Assembly (NCBI GenBank): GCA_947652605.1 | Contig: OX393579.1 | Span: 20,109,674-20,173,673, forward strand | Direction of reading: 5' to 3' | Source: Elmis aenea | Lineage: Eukaryota > Arthropoda > Insecta > Coleoptera > Elmidae | DNA: 64,000 bases | In this document: positions 12,835 through 23,984 of the stretch, piece by piece | Layout: every line of letters starts with the position of its first letter | Position numbering within the stretch: position 1 is the stretch's first letter | Translations under genes and position numbers: made by a program | Notes under the pieces: model-generated | Seen by the model: the letters and a program-made list of their open reading frames with translations, nothing else | Database searches by the model: none | Told to the model about the DNA's origin: nothing

Positions 12835-13554
12835 CAGGCTTGAGAAGATTTAAATCACGATTTATATCATTATTTAAACCAAGTGATTTTTTTTAAAACG
12901 ATCATCAATTTAAATTACTGATTACATGAGTACAATCATATATTTATAATAAAACAAAATTTTATTTTCACAAATAAAAAAAAACGTAATAGGTATATAC
13001 AGGGTGCCCATAATCTACATGTCTTGTATGGATAACTTTGTAATTATAAGAGTTACATGGTTGGTTAGATTAGCAAAGTTGGACAGAATTTCAAGGCAAA
13101 ATTTAATACCATTTTCACATTTCACCTACAGCTTCAACTTTTTTAAATATTTTGAAAAAACTAAAAACAGGCGATATTTTAAATGTTAAATAATTTCATT
13201 GACACATGGTAAAACCAAACTGTAAAATAGTTTCTGTAGATAATTGTACGTAGAATTAGAGGTATCTAAAAAGTCATGGCACACTCGGTTTTGAGGTATA
13301 AATCAAACTTGTTTTTTTTTTTAATGGCAACCGTAGTTGGCTGTGGGTTCATTAAAAAACTTATATTTTTTTATTTCAAAAATGTATAGGTTGTCATATC
13401 TATTTTTATTACTTTTCTTAAAATTTGCCAAAAACCAAAATTATTACTAAATTCGATAATATGGTACATTTGATTTAAATCAAAAAAATCGGATTTTAAT
13501 CGAATAAATCGATTTTTTTGATTTAAAAAAAATATATATATTTTATTCACCCTG
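12835..13554. mobile_element. hAT-like element with GATTTAAATC-rich ends
   Basis: It starts CAGGCTTGA and ends TTCACCCTG. The flanking 8-mers CTGCCAAG (12827-12834) and CTGTCAAG (13555-13562) differ at one base. Both ends carry clusters of GATTTAAATC-like strings in opposite orientation. It sits inside the 12622-13656 MITE and itself contains a CAGGGTG-type end at 13000. No transposase is seen. Confidence 0.65.
13000..13400. mobile_element. Solo arm of a CAGGGTG-type fold-back element
   Basis: TATACAGGGTGCCCATAATC marks a left end. The segment shares TTAGCAAAGTTGG and ATGGCAACCGTAGTT with 34133-35050. No matching right end is visible before 13554, so this appears to be a single arm. The inner limit is approximate. 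Confidence 0.5.
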
Positions 13555-13656
13555 CTGTCAAGTACTAAACTAAACTGTTCGCAGTCTGCAAGGAGCTAAA
13601 TTCACTTATTTGTTTTAGTAACTTGTTTTAGCTACTAAACACATGTAAATTCGGCA

Positions 13657-14205
13657 TAAGCGTTTAATAAAACTGGTTTTGTTTAAAACCAAAGTTACAG
13701 AATAAAATTGAATAGTTTATAAACGGATAATCAGTCTAGTCGCATTGTTCTAAGATCCGTTGAAAGTTAAAGGAGCTTCAAACGTATCCACAAAATAGCT
13801 AACATTTTGTTTATTTTATTTTAAGAATTGTAAAGGTTTTGTTCCTAAATTCAACCGGTTTTGATAGAAAAGAGACTTAAAAAATAGGTTTAATTATAGA
13901 AGTAATAATGCAGGAGAAAATTATCCATGGTCCATGAATCAAAACAGCTTAAGAACCCCTGGTTTATATGCACTGCGGTATATTTAACAGAATTTAAACT
14001 ACGATTTGAACTACTAATTTTTAATTTTTGTGGCAACCTTATAATAAAAATATAAGTTATTGATTGGTGAATTTGTTAGAAAATGCTGTATTTAAATAAC
14101 TACATGATTCGTTATGTGTCATTTGAAAAAAATAATAAAAAGTTTTCAAAATGACGTAATTATAACATAAATTGCTTTCTCTTTTTAAAATTGTAAAAAT
14201 ATACC
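13657..14205. other. No recognised feature
   Basis: A+T-rich DNA with no repeats or coding signals that I can recognise. Confidence 0.5.
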
Positions 14206-14520
14206 GGGTGTTCCGTATGAAATAAAGTTATTATGGTAAATTTCGACTAAACCGGAAATGATATAATATTTTCCATTAAGATGTCTCTCATGGGATCTCG
14301 GTCTGTTTTATCCGATTTTATATTTGCGGGGAAATACTTATTGTCCCAGAAAATCGTGGTACATTGAAAAAATGTCATTTTCGTTTATTTTGTGTTAAGA
14401 TCGTCGTAATATTATCGTACCTAATCGGAATTTATTATATATTTTTTTTACTGACATTATATTATAGCAAAACTTTATTTTTACTTTAAAATAGGTTTTC
14501 TGCTTTATAATAACAAATTA
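14206..14520. mobile_element. Probable solo arm, CAGGGTG-type family
   Basis: ATACCGGGTGTTCCGTATG followed by CATGGGATCTCGGTCTGTT matches the usual order in this family: an end, then a GGGATCTCG box about 70 bp inward. The right partner was not found. The inner limit is approximate. Confidence 0.4.
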
Positions 14521-14591
14521 TGTACATTCTTAGTATGCCAGTATGCGTGGAGAGCCCAGTATCCATGACAAAGTTTATATCATTAAAATAC

Positions 14592-15432
14592 GTTTTTCTG
14601 CGTTCGTTCAGAAAATTAGTTGTTTCCGATCAATTTTTAGCCTGGAAAATACATCTTTACCGGTCTAGGCCAGAAGGAAATTGGCTGCTATCATATTTTG
14701 TCTTTACCGTCCTAGGCCGGAAAGTAGCTGGTTGCCATGATGATGAGTTGTTTTGTTGATTTGCGCTGTCCAACAAGCGTCATTACACCACCAAGCGAGT
14801 TTTTACCTGTAGTTTGTTAAATTATTGTTTAATTATGGATGGCAATAATAGTGATTTTGGCGTGTGTCAGTGGCGGCCGCAGAAAAATATTGTACGTAAC
14901 ATACCCATAAAGTGTCTTTACTGGACTCGTATGCTTTCAGGACCCGCCTACGGCTCGTCCAAAAACTGTCTACTCGTCCAGTAAAGTACCACTTTCCGGT
15001 CTTGTTACGTAAATATCTATTTTCTGCGTCCGTCCAGAAAATCAGTTGTTTCCGATCAATTTTTAGACTGGAAAATACATCTTTACTGGCCTAGGTCATA
15101 AAGTAACTGGTTGCCATGGTGATGAGTTGTCTTTACCAGCCTAGACCGGAAAGTAGCTGGTTGCCATGGGCCATGGTGATGAGTTGTTTTGTTGATTTGC
15201 GCTGTCAAACAAGCGTCACTACACCACCAAGCGAGTGTTTACCTGTAGTTTGTTAAGTTATTGTTTAATTATGGATGGTGACGATAGTGATTTTGGTGTC
15301 AGTGGCGGGCACAGGAAAAATATTGTACGTAACATACCCGTAAATAGTCTTTACTGGACTCGTAACTCGTATGCTTTCAGGACTCGCCTACGGCTCGTCC
15401 CGGTACTGCCTTGTTTTGTAAATTACTATTGC
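14592..15432 (+). repeat. Tandem pair of a ~420-bp unit with conserved ATG (MDG..SDF)
   Basis: Two direct copies begin near 14592 and 15016 with TTTCTGCGTCCGTCCAGAAA-like sequence and run in the same order: TTTAGxCTGGAAAATACATC, one or two palindromic CCTAGGCC blocks next to GTAGCTGGTTGCCATG, TTGATTTGCGCTGTCAAACA, then AATTATGGATGG. The frame from that ATG reads MDGNNSDFGV in the first copy and MDGDDSDFGVSGGHRKN in the second. A third copy is at 29758-30532. The near-Kozak ATG and in-frame similarity hint at a captured 5' exon with upstream sequence, but none continues into a long ORF. The host source is unknown. Confidence 0.7.
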
Positions 15433-16822
15433 AGTTCTATTTTTTGTACCCCGGTAATGTGAACCAAATAGCGCAAATATGAACATTTGTTGATAAAAAC
15501 CATGTCTTTTTGCTGCTAGATGCTTTCAGATCGGGTCCATCCATATCTGGAGAGAATTTTATGCAGCAGGACTTTCTGTTAATATATTAAAAATAAGACT
15601 AAGTGACCGAAGTATAAATCACCTTTGTTTTCTTAAATCATATAACAAAAATTTATTGTTAAAATTATGTTTTTGGTCAGGTTTCTTAAATGTATATTTC
15701 TCTCACCAATATTATTTATTGCACTAAAGCAAAGTGGGTGAGGCTGATTTCGTTTACACCCGTATATTAAAGATGCAATGTTTTTCATCTTAATACTATT
15801 GCTAATTACAAACAAAATAATTTGTATTGCGCATTAATAACGATTATGGAACTAAACTGCGCGAGATACTTAGCATTACTCATAAATTCCACGAAAGTTT
15901 CTTATCGAATTAAAGCTATAAACACACCAACATGTTTCCCGATCTTGTTACTCGTTATCTTAATCATTTGACTTGAACCGGAACAAATTTATAATTAGAT
16001 CACTTTTTAAATTAGTAAATAGCTGCTATTTACAATAAATATTATTTTTATGTAAGTTTAATCCTATTTACAGCGAGCGCATTACTTAATCGTCGCGTAT
16101 AAATAATAACATGTCCCAGATTTTATAGTTTTAAGAATCCGGACTAACAAGACTAATATATCTGGGCCATAAAAACGTGTCGGCGTTTGTTATGCCCCTT
16201 AAACTGATTGAGTGTAAAATTTTGTTAACATTCTTTGGTTTTTGGTTCGTGTCCTAACAGATGTTTTTGATTGTAATATATAGACGATTAGATTGCGTTA
16301 AGTGGATTTTTTAAGGGTTGCTTGTTTATGGCTCTATTTCTGGAATGCGGAATGTTCTGTGGTTCACATATTTCGACTGTGCTATTTATTTTATTGTTGG
16401 GCTACAATAATTTTTAGTCTGGCGATCGCTTCGAGATTTAACTGTTCTGTTGTGACACAGAGATATTTATAAGGTGTTATGGGGTCAATGAGCAAATAAA
16501 GAGTACGAATGATGTAGCGGCTATTAAAAATTTTGCATTTTTTTAATAATTTCATTTTTTAACACTTTAAATGGTTATTGTGCCTAATTTTTATAAACCA
16601 TTAAAGCATTTTATTTATTAAGCAGAAGCTTTAATTGATGCAACATTACAAATGATACATTTATGAATTTAAAGAAAAATTCAATTTGATTATGTAAATA
16701 GGAAAAATTGCGCCTATAAGAAAATGATAATTATACAAATCATGAATTAATATTAAAAGTACAACTTGAATTCACAAATAATTAGGTTTTCTAGCGTTTT
16801 AATTTTATAAAAATGGGAGTTA
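15433..16822. other. Mostly unrecognised; one repeat fragment
   Basis: No gene is seen. 16685-16726 (TTTGATTATGTAAATAG and GCGCCTATAAGAAAA) resembles 21388-21430, the inner part of the fold-back element at 20830-21751, and may be a remnant of that family. Confidence 0.45.
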
Positions 16823-17419
16823 AGCGGTGCACACGAACTGCAAAAATTCTTTTACCAAGATTATTTATGCCTTAATCTTATGCCTTAAACTGCATAAAAA
16901 TATTTTCGAATCCTGGATGATATGGGATAGACGTAAATTAAATTTTCCAAGAATTACTTCTAAAATTTGCCGAACGAACGCTAACACTTTGTAATTTTAT
17001 AGGTATAAATACAATGCGATAAGTATACAAAGTGTTTAGTAACAAACTTAAATTTTTGAATAACACAGGTAAGCTGAATTTTGATGTAAATAAATTGGAT
17101 ATAATGATCACCGGGTGTGGAAAAGAACTGATTGAACACAAAATATACATTTTATTTCATTTTGTTATATTTTTAATTTCATTTTAATTCAACTTATTGA
17201 TTTATTGTAATTGTAATAATATTAAACAATAATGGCAAATATTTAAAAATACTCCAGCCATTTCTTACCTTCTTACCTAAATAAGAAAGTTAAGAAAGAA
17301 ATATTTCAAACGTTTTTGCAATTCGTGTATCGGCTTAGCGCTAACACTTCATTAATTTTTGCAGTTCGAGTGGTCCTTAGGGAAAGCACTTAAAATGTTT
17401 GCAGTTTGAGTGTACCCGA
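16823..17419. repeat. Possible inverted-repeat element with GAACTGCAAA ends
   Basis: GCGGTGCACACGAACTGCAA at the left pairs with the complement of the right end, CGGGTACACTCAAACTGCAA. A second GAACTGCAAAAATT complement sits at 17354-17375, and CGCTAACAC occurs at both 16979 and 17340. No clean target duplication was found, so the limits are tentative. Confidence 0.4.
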
Positions 17420-17659
17420 ATTTAGTTATAAACTTAACGTTTGTCAATTATTACCAAAGTAACTAACCTTAAACAGTTTATTTAATCTGCCTGTCTGTTT
17501 GTTATTCTACAAAATTAGATACAGTTTTTAATAATTTTAATAAAAGCTATTAAATTGTGAAGCTCTTATAGTAGTACCTATAGTAGAATAGTAATTTTTA
17601 CTGATAAAAATTATTTTAACAAGTTATTAAGTACGGATATAAAAATTGTATACAGCGTG

Positions 17660-18291
17660 TAAGGTCTAGGAAGATTTACTGCAAAGAAATTCACCGACTG
17701 CAATTCACCGACTGCAAATCACGGACTTCACCGAATATCAATTCACCGTATACGCAATTCACCGCATACGCAATTCACTGCATACGCAATTCACCGCATA
17801 CGCAATTCACCGCATACACAATTCACCGCATACGCAATTCACCGCATACGCAATTCACCGCATACGCAATTCACCGCATACGCAATTTACCGCATCTAAA
17901 ATTCTTCGAAAAATAAATGGATATAAATTAATTATATGATATACATATATTAATTAACGATCGGAATGTAATATATTCATTTTAAAAACATTGTTAGGTA
18001 ATTTTAATATACATTCATAATATTTATATAATATACATAATATACCAGATACACAAGTACGATATATTATGAGCTACTTATACCCCTAATATAGTTCATA
18101 ATAGTTGTTCGAAAAACAGGTCACCAATTTGTATTTTGCACAAATATATCCTACGTTTTGCAACACAGTAAACAAACATTATTTCATCATTTCAGAAAAT
18201 AGAATTTCGTTTGCGATAAATTGTGTTTGCGGTGAATTGATAGTCGGTGAACTTCATTCGATGAATTGCTTTGCGGTGAATCTTCCGTATA
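17660..18291. mobile_element. Fold-back element carrying a minisatellite
   Basis: GGAAGATTTACTGCAAAG with TTCACCGACTG at the left matches the complement of 18225-18291 (GGAAGATTCACCGCAAAG, TTCACCGACTATC). The left arm has expanded into a 16-bp tandem array (17739-17895). The right arm keeps only a few related units. No ORF of note is present. Confidence 0.6.
17739..17895. repeat. 16-bp minisatellite, about 10 copies
   Basis: The unit is CAATTCACCGCATACG. About ten head-to-tail copies follow each other with few substitutions (for example GTATACG in the first, ACTGCATACG in the third, CATACA in the fifth, TTACCG in the last). There are no spacers between units, so this is a tandem repeat and not a CRISPR-like array. 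Confidence 0.95.
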
Positions 18292-18706
18292 CCCATTACC
18301 CAAGGTGTAGAATTGGATATCAATGGTTAAATTTTAAAAATTGTATAATATCTCCCCTAATTATTTTAGAAAAAAAGTGCATCAAGGTTTTTTTGTAGAG
18401 AAAAAAATTCTGTGTTTACAAATGTAATCAATATTAATTTTTAACTTTCCATAACTGAAAACAAAAATCTGCGTATCTTGAAATTATGTTTTGACAACTG
18501 TCCATCCAAATTTGCTACAGACTATCGAATTACATAACAATACTATAAAATTCTAATAAATGATACCACAGACAAACGGTAACCGTCATTTGACATTAAA
18601 TTGTTGTTTTTTGTTTATTTTTTCATAGACAGCTTGATAACTGATTGGTAAAATACGTTTTTTTTTTTTTTTTTGTTTTTTTGTTTTTTTATTTAAATAT
18701 TTATAA
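18292..18706. other. No recognised feature
   Basis: A+T-rich stretch with a long T run (18659-18674). Nothing else was noted. Confidence 0.5.
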
Positions 18707-19108
18707 AAATAGAAATGACAAGTGATATACCATTAGAAAGAGACAAAAAAGACATTCAATTATTTCATAGCCAACTTAACGGTCTATAAGAAAAATTCAA
18801 GTTAGGGATAAAATCTCGAACATGGATAGTGATAGATTATAAAAAATTCTGTAATAATAGTTACATTCTACATAAAAAATGTACCTTGAGAGTGAGAAGG
18901 TACAAATAAAGTTGATCTAATGATTAAAACAAACAAGAACTTCAACATTTTCATATTTTTTGCTATAACTTCTAAAGGTCAAGAAATTTTGTACTTTGTA
19001 TATTGCAGCTCCTCTTATACTTAAGAATAATTGATCTAATTTAAGCAAATCTGTGTCTCTTATAATAAGCGAGAACTCCATGCTAAAAATGTTACTTGGG
19101 ACACCCTG
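18707..19108. mobile_element. Solo right arm of the 9889-10798 fold-back family
   Basis: It ends GGGACACCCTG followed by TATA and matches the right arm of 9889-10798 in order: ATTAGAAAGAG, CCAACTT..GGTC.ATAAGAAAAA, TTACATT.TACATAAAAAA, TTTTTGCTATAAC, then CTTATAATAAGCGAGA. The match is diverged throughout. The mirrored left arm is missing. Confidence 0.7.
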
Positions 19109-19158
19109 TATAAGTTATTATTTGAGATATTTACTAAACACACATGATTAGTAATATA

Positions 19159-19499
19159 CTTTTTGTGCGATCGTACTAGAAACAGCTGTTTGACGGAGGC
19201 GTTAGCAACCATAAAGTATTGCATTACCGGCCCTATCCTTAGTAACGGCCGTAAAAGTTACTTTTCAGGCCGTTACCCTTAGCAACGGCCGAAAAAGTAA
19301 CTTTTACGGCCGTTGCTAAGGAGACGGCCGGTAATGCAGTACATATGCCGTCATCTGTCAGTGACAGAATGTCACGTAGTTTCTAACCTATAATTTTGAA
19401 AATTACTAAAAATTTAAATTGTTTTTAATTCGATCGCACAAAAAATGTAATATGCACCTCGGCCAAAACGTACTTTTTCGGCCTTGACACATAAATAAC
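19159..19499. mobile_element. Tailed palindromic element, copy 3 (reverse of 30060-30429)
   Basis: A palindrome with TTTTTGTGCGATCG ends (19160-19445) and a core of nested GGCCGTAAAAGTTAC repeats is followed by a tail, AATATGCACCTCGGCC..GGCCTTGACACATAAATAAC. TA lies on both sides (19157-19158 and 19500-19501). It is nearly the same, in reverse orientation, as 30060-30429, including the tail. Confidence 0.75.
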
Positions 19500-19501
19500 T
19501 A

Positions 19502-20523
19502 TTTTAAGTCTTTATTGAGGAGTGATCCAAAAATGTACAAATATAATGTTTTGCGCACTTCCACAAAATTTGCACCAATTTAAAAGGTAGCCTTTCAGAT
19601 TAACAAGATCTTTGTCAATATTTATTTTGTGCTGTTGTTATAACAATTGGCGTGAATCAAAGAGCTGGTATTAAAAAAATCTATAGACGGATCTTTAACC
19701 TTTTATTAAAATTGATCGTCCTCATTGTTTTGTCTCTTGCTTTCCTGTAAACGCCTACTTGATGGTTAATATGACACAAAAGGCGTCAAATGTAATGTAA
19801 ATACAGCTAATATATTATTTTAACCTGTTGTTTCTGCTTTCGTTAGTTCTCTTCAGTTGTCATTCGATACGGGTTATTTTGTGGGCGCATTAGGTGTAGA
19901 TATCTAAGCTCAAGTATATTATTTTCGTTCGAACGCTGATTAAATACATGTTAAATGACTACAAATTATGTTTTGTTAGAAAACATATCCTGCTTTGTCA
20001 AGGCATTCCTTGATCGTGTCCATCTGGAACTTAAGTTCTTTTTAATGCTACAGCTAAGATTATGTTGGGGTGCGGGATGAAATTCGAAACCTTGGCCGGA
20101 CATTGCTGATACGTGACATTATTATAGGACACATATGGGGAATTTATGGACTCTATGGGTTCCGAAATGTGCGGAGAACTTTGGTTGTACAAGCTTTTAA
20201 GTTATTAGGTGTGTGTTTTAAACATAAATTAGTTAATTATGTGGAACAAAAATGTACAGCACTTACCAAAAGTTCTTATACCATTGATTTGTAGAAGTTT
20301 TGTAGACAAGAATGTTTGACGCGTTGGATATTAATCATTATTTTAAAGCGATTAGCTGTTTTTCTACAAATTACAATTTTTGATGCTATCTTTTTTAAGT
20401 TTAGTTTAAAAACGTGGTAATTAAAACACCTGTAAACAGATAAAAAGTTGAGGGCGATACAATGAAAATAAACCATGTAAGTGATGACACGTGAAGATAA
20501 CGCTTAGAATATACGGTCGCTAA
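19502..20523. other. No recognised feature
   Basis: No TIR pair or coding motif was found. 20040-20300 is slightly less A+T-rich and holds a 74-codon ORF without recognisable content. Confidence 0.45.
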
Positions 20524-20670
20524 GGCCCGATTGCATAAAAGTTAGACCTGGGATTAACCCCGGGGTTAAACCACGTTAGGCAAAATCTCAGCATAGTTGA
20601 CGCCGATTTTGTATAGTTTTGGGGATTAACTCGTATTTTAACACAAGTGTTACTTTGTGCAATCGTGCCT
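20524..20670. mobile_element. PIF/Harbinger-like MITE, 147 bp
   Basis: GGCCCGATTGCATAAAAGTT at the left pairs with the complement of the right end, GGCACGATTGCACAAAGTAA, and TAA flanks both sides (20521-20523 and 20671-20673). A 3-bp TAA duplication and GGCCCGATTGCA-type ends fit PIF/Harbinger relatives. It contains GGGATTAACCCCGGGGTTAA. Confidence 0.65.
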
Positions 20671-20829
20671 AAGTGTATTTAGTATTCTCCAATACTCGGT
20701 AAAAAATTGGGAATGAACCAAAAATTATGATGAATTGGTGTTAATTATTTTTTTGTATAACTTATGATTTAATGTATTTTTCTTTACAGATTATTCAATT
20801 CTTACGCCAAATTTAATTAGTTAGGTATA

Positions 20830-21751
20830 CAGGGTGTCCCAAATTCGAGTAAATGCATGGGGATCTCGCTTATGTTAAGAGCTACGAGGTCGGTTAAATT
20901 AGGACAAAGTTGCTAAATTCGATGCTTATTGATAATCTAAAGAGAAATTGGAATTATCTCAAACAGTATCCAAGAAAATTAGGAAAAACTGGAAAGTCCA
21001 TTTTTGAAAATCGTTTATAACTCCTTTGGAGTTTGAAATATTTTAAATGTGTAAAAAAGTTGCCCAACCAACTTTTTAAGCCGAATCGGATGGTGGTCAC
21101 AAATTTTTCCTAGGTCGAGTCGTTTTTGTTTTAGACAACCAACTTTGTTTTTTCTTATGGGCAGCATATCGCGTTTTTCTTCGTTATTAAAGTTCATTTT
21201 TACGACTAACAGGCCTTCAAAACTTTTAGTTTGTTGATCGGACGTCATGAAAACAACATAAACTACAATGACCGGCCTACCTGATTTATAATGGTTATTG
21301 TTTAAAACGTATTTTTTGAAATTTGACAATGAAAGAAAAAGTAAAATACCATGTGTGATAAATCAATGGATTCAGAAAAATAAATGCTATTTGATTATGT
21401 AAATAGCAAAAATTGCGCCCATAAGAAAAAATAAAGTTGGTTGTCATAAAACAAAAACGAATCAATCTAGAAAAAATTTGTGACCACTATTCGATTCGGC
21501 TTGAAAAGTTGCTTGGGCAATGTCTTTACACATTGAAAATATTTCATACTCCAAAGGAGTTATAGACGATTTTCAAAAATCGTATTTTCCAGTTTTTCCT
21601 AATTTTCTCGGATACCGTTTGAGATATTTCCAATTTCTCTTTGGATTATTATTGAGCATTTAATTTCGCAACTTTGCCCTAATTTAACCGACCTCGTAGC
21701 TCTTAACATAAGCGAGATCCCCATGCATTTACTCGAATTTGGGACACCCTG
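20830..21751. mobile_element. CAGGGTG-type fold-back element, ~340-bp arms
   Basis: Ends are CAGGGTGTCCCAAATTCGAG on both complements, flanked by TATA. The arms stay alike through GGGGATCTCGCTTATGTTAA, AACTCCTTTGGAGT, GATTCGGCTTG and CTTATGGGC before a loop of about 240 bp (21170-21410). It is a very clear hairpin. The 104-codon minus-strand ORF inside is a chance reading across an arm. Confidence 0.9.
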
Positions 21752-22555
21752 TATATTTTTTATAATAAGTGAAATCTCTGTTTTAGGGCTCAAAAACGAA
21801 AAACTTTGTATATTTAAATTATTTTATTTTATTTATTTATGTTTCTTGTTTTATCTTATGCTATAAATTTACTTTAAATAATAAAAATAACAATTTAATA
21901 ATTATTGTTTTTGAGATTTTATTTGCAGGACCTGTTTTGTACTGGGAATCAAAACTTAAATATTATTTGCTTAATTTATAAATCAGGAATAAAATTGCTA
22001 TTTGTTACAAGCAAGTGAAGTCATTCTCATTACATCCACTAGCAGCTTTTATAATTTATAAAGAAAACGATTCACAAGATTGTGTACATATTTGTTTGCA
22101 AAGCCTTGGTTAAAGTAATTTTTCATTTCTTTTCACAATGTGGTGGCGCCCCATCTTGTTGCTATAAAAATATCGGAAAGTATTTCTTGTGTGGACAACG
22201 TATTTGGAAAACTGTTTTCTCAATGACAAACGATGCATTAAATTATTTCTTCATGCCATGTTAATTGTTACAGTGACATTAGTTAGCTTACCTGGATTTT
22301 GTTAAGTTTCGTAAGTTTGGCCCAATATGAAAAAAGGCATTAGAAACGATTTTTATTTTTATGTTCAGAATTGTGTACATAATGATTTGCAGAATACGTC
22401 ACATGTTCATGTCCAAAATCAGCTTTGTCGAAACAAAAGTTTTTTTAATATTATTATCTTCGTCATCGTTATTCATAACATAACAAAAGTTTTTACTAAG
22501 AAATTAATTAATTTTTAAAACAGTTTTGTAACAGTTAAGACGCCCTTTAAATGTA
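21752..22555. other. No recognised feature
   Basis: A+T-rich non-coding DNA. Nothing can be assigned. Confidence 0.5.
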
Positions 22556-22939
22556 CAGGGTGGGCAAATTTCGATGTTTTAATAGGGATCTCAGTAACTA
22601 TAAGACGTATCAAAAAACGAACCGTGCATCCTCGATCTCTTTTTTCGAGAAAAAGTTAATGGTGAAAACTAAAATTGGTTATCGTCTTTTGTTTTCGAGT
22701 TATAGCCGATAACTCAATTTTTCGACAAACAAAATTATAATAGGCTGCGAAAACAAAAACAAAACAAGGTATAAAACCTTTTAAAACTCATTTGGTACAA
22801 GTTACGAAGGTTTTGTAATTTGTTATTGTGATAAACATTACAAATATTTGAACATAAGATAAACTACAATAAACTACATTACTGCAGATTCTGACTTTAA
22901 CCAACTTTCCTATTAAAACAACGAAATTTGCCCACCCTG
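22556..22939. mobile_element. CAGGGTG-type element with 30-bp TIRs
   Basis: CAGGGTGGGCAAATTTCGAT at the left and the complement of the right end (CAGGGTGGGCAAATTTCGTT) are followed by GTTTTAATAG in both. TA is on each side within a GTAC context. The centre (22741-22900), with CATTTGGTACAAGTTACGAAG, is homologous to the middle of the differently ended element at 49587-50764. Confidence 0.8.
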
Positions 22940-23984
22940 TACGAATAGTAGTTATTATAGCCAATAAAATTATTAACTTTTGCATATTACAATCCTGCTT
23001 ATGACTAAAAAATGTCAAGTTTTTCCCCCTTCTAAATAACAACGTTAATGAAGCAGGCGTAGCATGTGAAATTCTACCGATTACTTTGATAATATTATAA
23101 AAATAAAACTGTGTTATTTATAGCAGATATAAATAATAGGTCGCCGACGTGAATTATCGATCATATATTTATATGGAACGGATCGTGATAAAAAGTGGAA
23201 ATTTTATGTAAATCATAAACGTGTAAAAGTGTCGAATATCTTAAAATATTATTGCCGTTTGAAGGCAAAAAATGACAGGACGAAAGAATGCGACAAACAA
23301 AACGAGTTCGCTCTGGGGAAATATCTTAGCCCTTTTCCCATTTCCTCTGTATTTACTATTTGTCAAACGAAATTGACTTCAATATAAAATAAAACGGTTG
23401 GATTTTGCATAAGAACGATATTGATGGAAGAAAAAGATTTATTCTTTAGGTTTTCACATAAAATCGAATAAAATATTTATTTGAGGAGGTTTTGGATGTC
23501 GGGACATTTTGATTTGTTTTATTTGTAAGGCGAAGCTGTATGAGAATTTACAAAAGGAATAAGAACGACCAAGAAACAAATAAACAAAAATAACAATAAA
23601 GAATCGTGTCCGCGTAGCGACAAATTCCAAACACGATCCACGGTGAGAAACAAAACTGTGTAGCGTGTAATTGTAACAAACGCCTGTCGAGCCATTCATT
23701 AACTGGTGTGGCCGATAGTTATTTGTTTTATGGGATCTGTTACTAGTCAAACAACAAACTGGTTCCGTTCTTGTTGTGATTCAATATCCATATACCATAC
23801 TTCACATTCGATGCATTTTCAGTTCGCTAACCATTATTTATTAAAAAAATATCGAAGCTATTTATTTGCGTACCATTCATAAAACAAAAATATTTGTGTA
23901 CACTTACTTTTTGATATAAAAATTTGAAACAATTAATATCTTTAATAATATTTTTAAATGTATCTATTTGTATTAATTTTGTTC
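22940..23984. other. No recognised feature
   Basis: Apparently single-copy DNA with scattered CG-containing blocks (23130-23160, 23270-23340, 23600-23720). No ORF is convincing. Confidence 0.45.

Larger units (their letters stand above)
12622..13656. mobile_element. Fold-back MITE interrupted by a hAT-like insert
   Basis: ATGCCGCGTTTGCATGTG followed by TAGTAGCTAAATCAAGTTAC at the left matches the complement of 13595-13656 (ATGCCGAATTTACATGTG, TAGTAGCTAAAACAAGTTAC). The arms are about 60 bp or more. Removing the inserted 12835-13554 and its duplication leaves roughly 0.3 kb. It is the oldest layer of a three-layer nest. Confidence 0.65.

Noticed and set aside
17739..17895. CRISPR-like array
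   Set aside because: 16-bp units follow each other without spacers in eukaryotic-looking DNA, so this is a minisatellite.
20070..20294. 74-codon ORF on the plus strand
   Set aside because: No domain, no splice context and no second exon; expected by chance in this much sequence.
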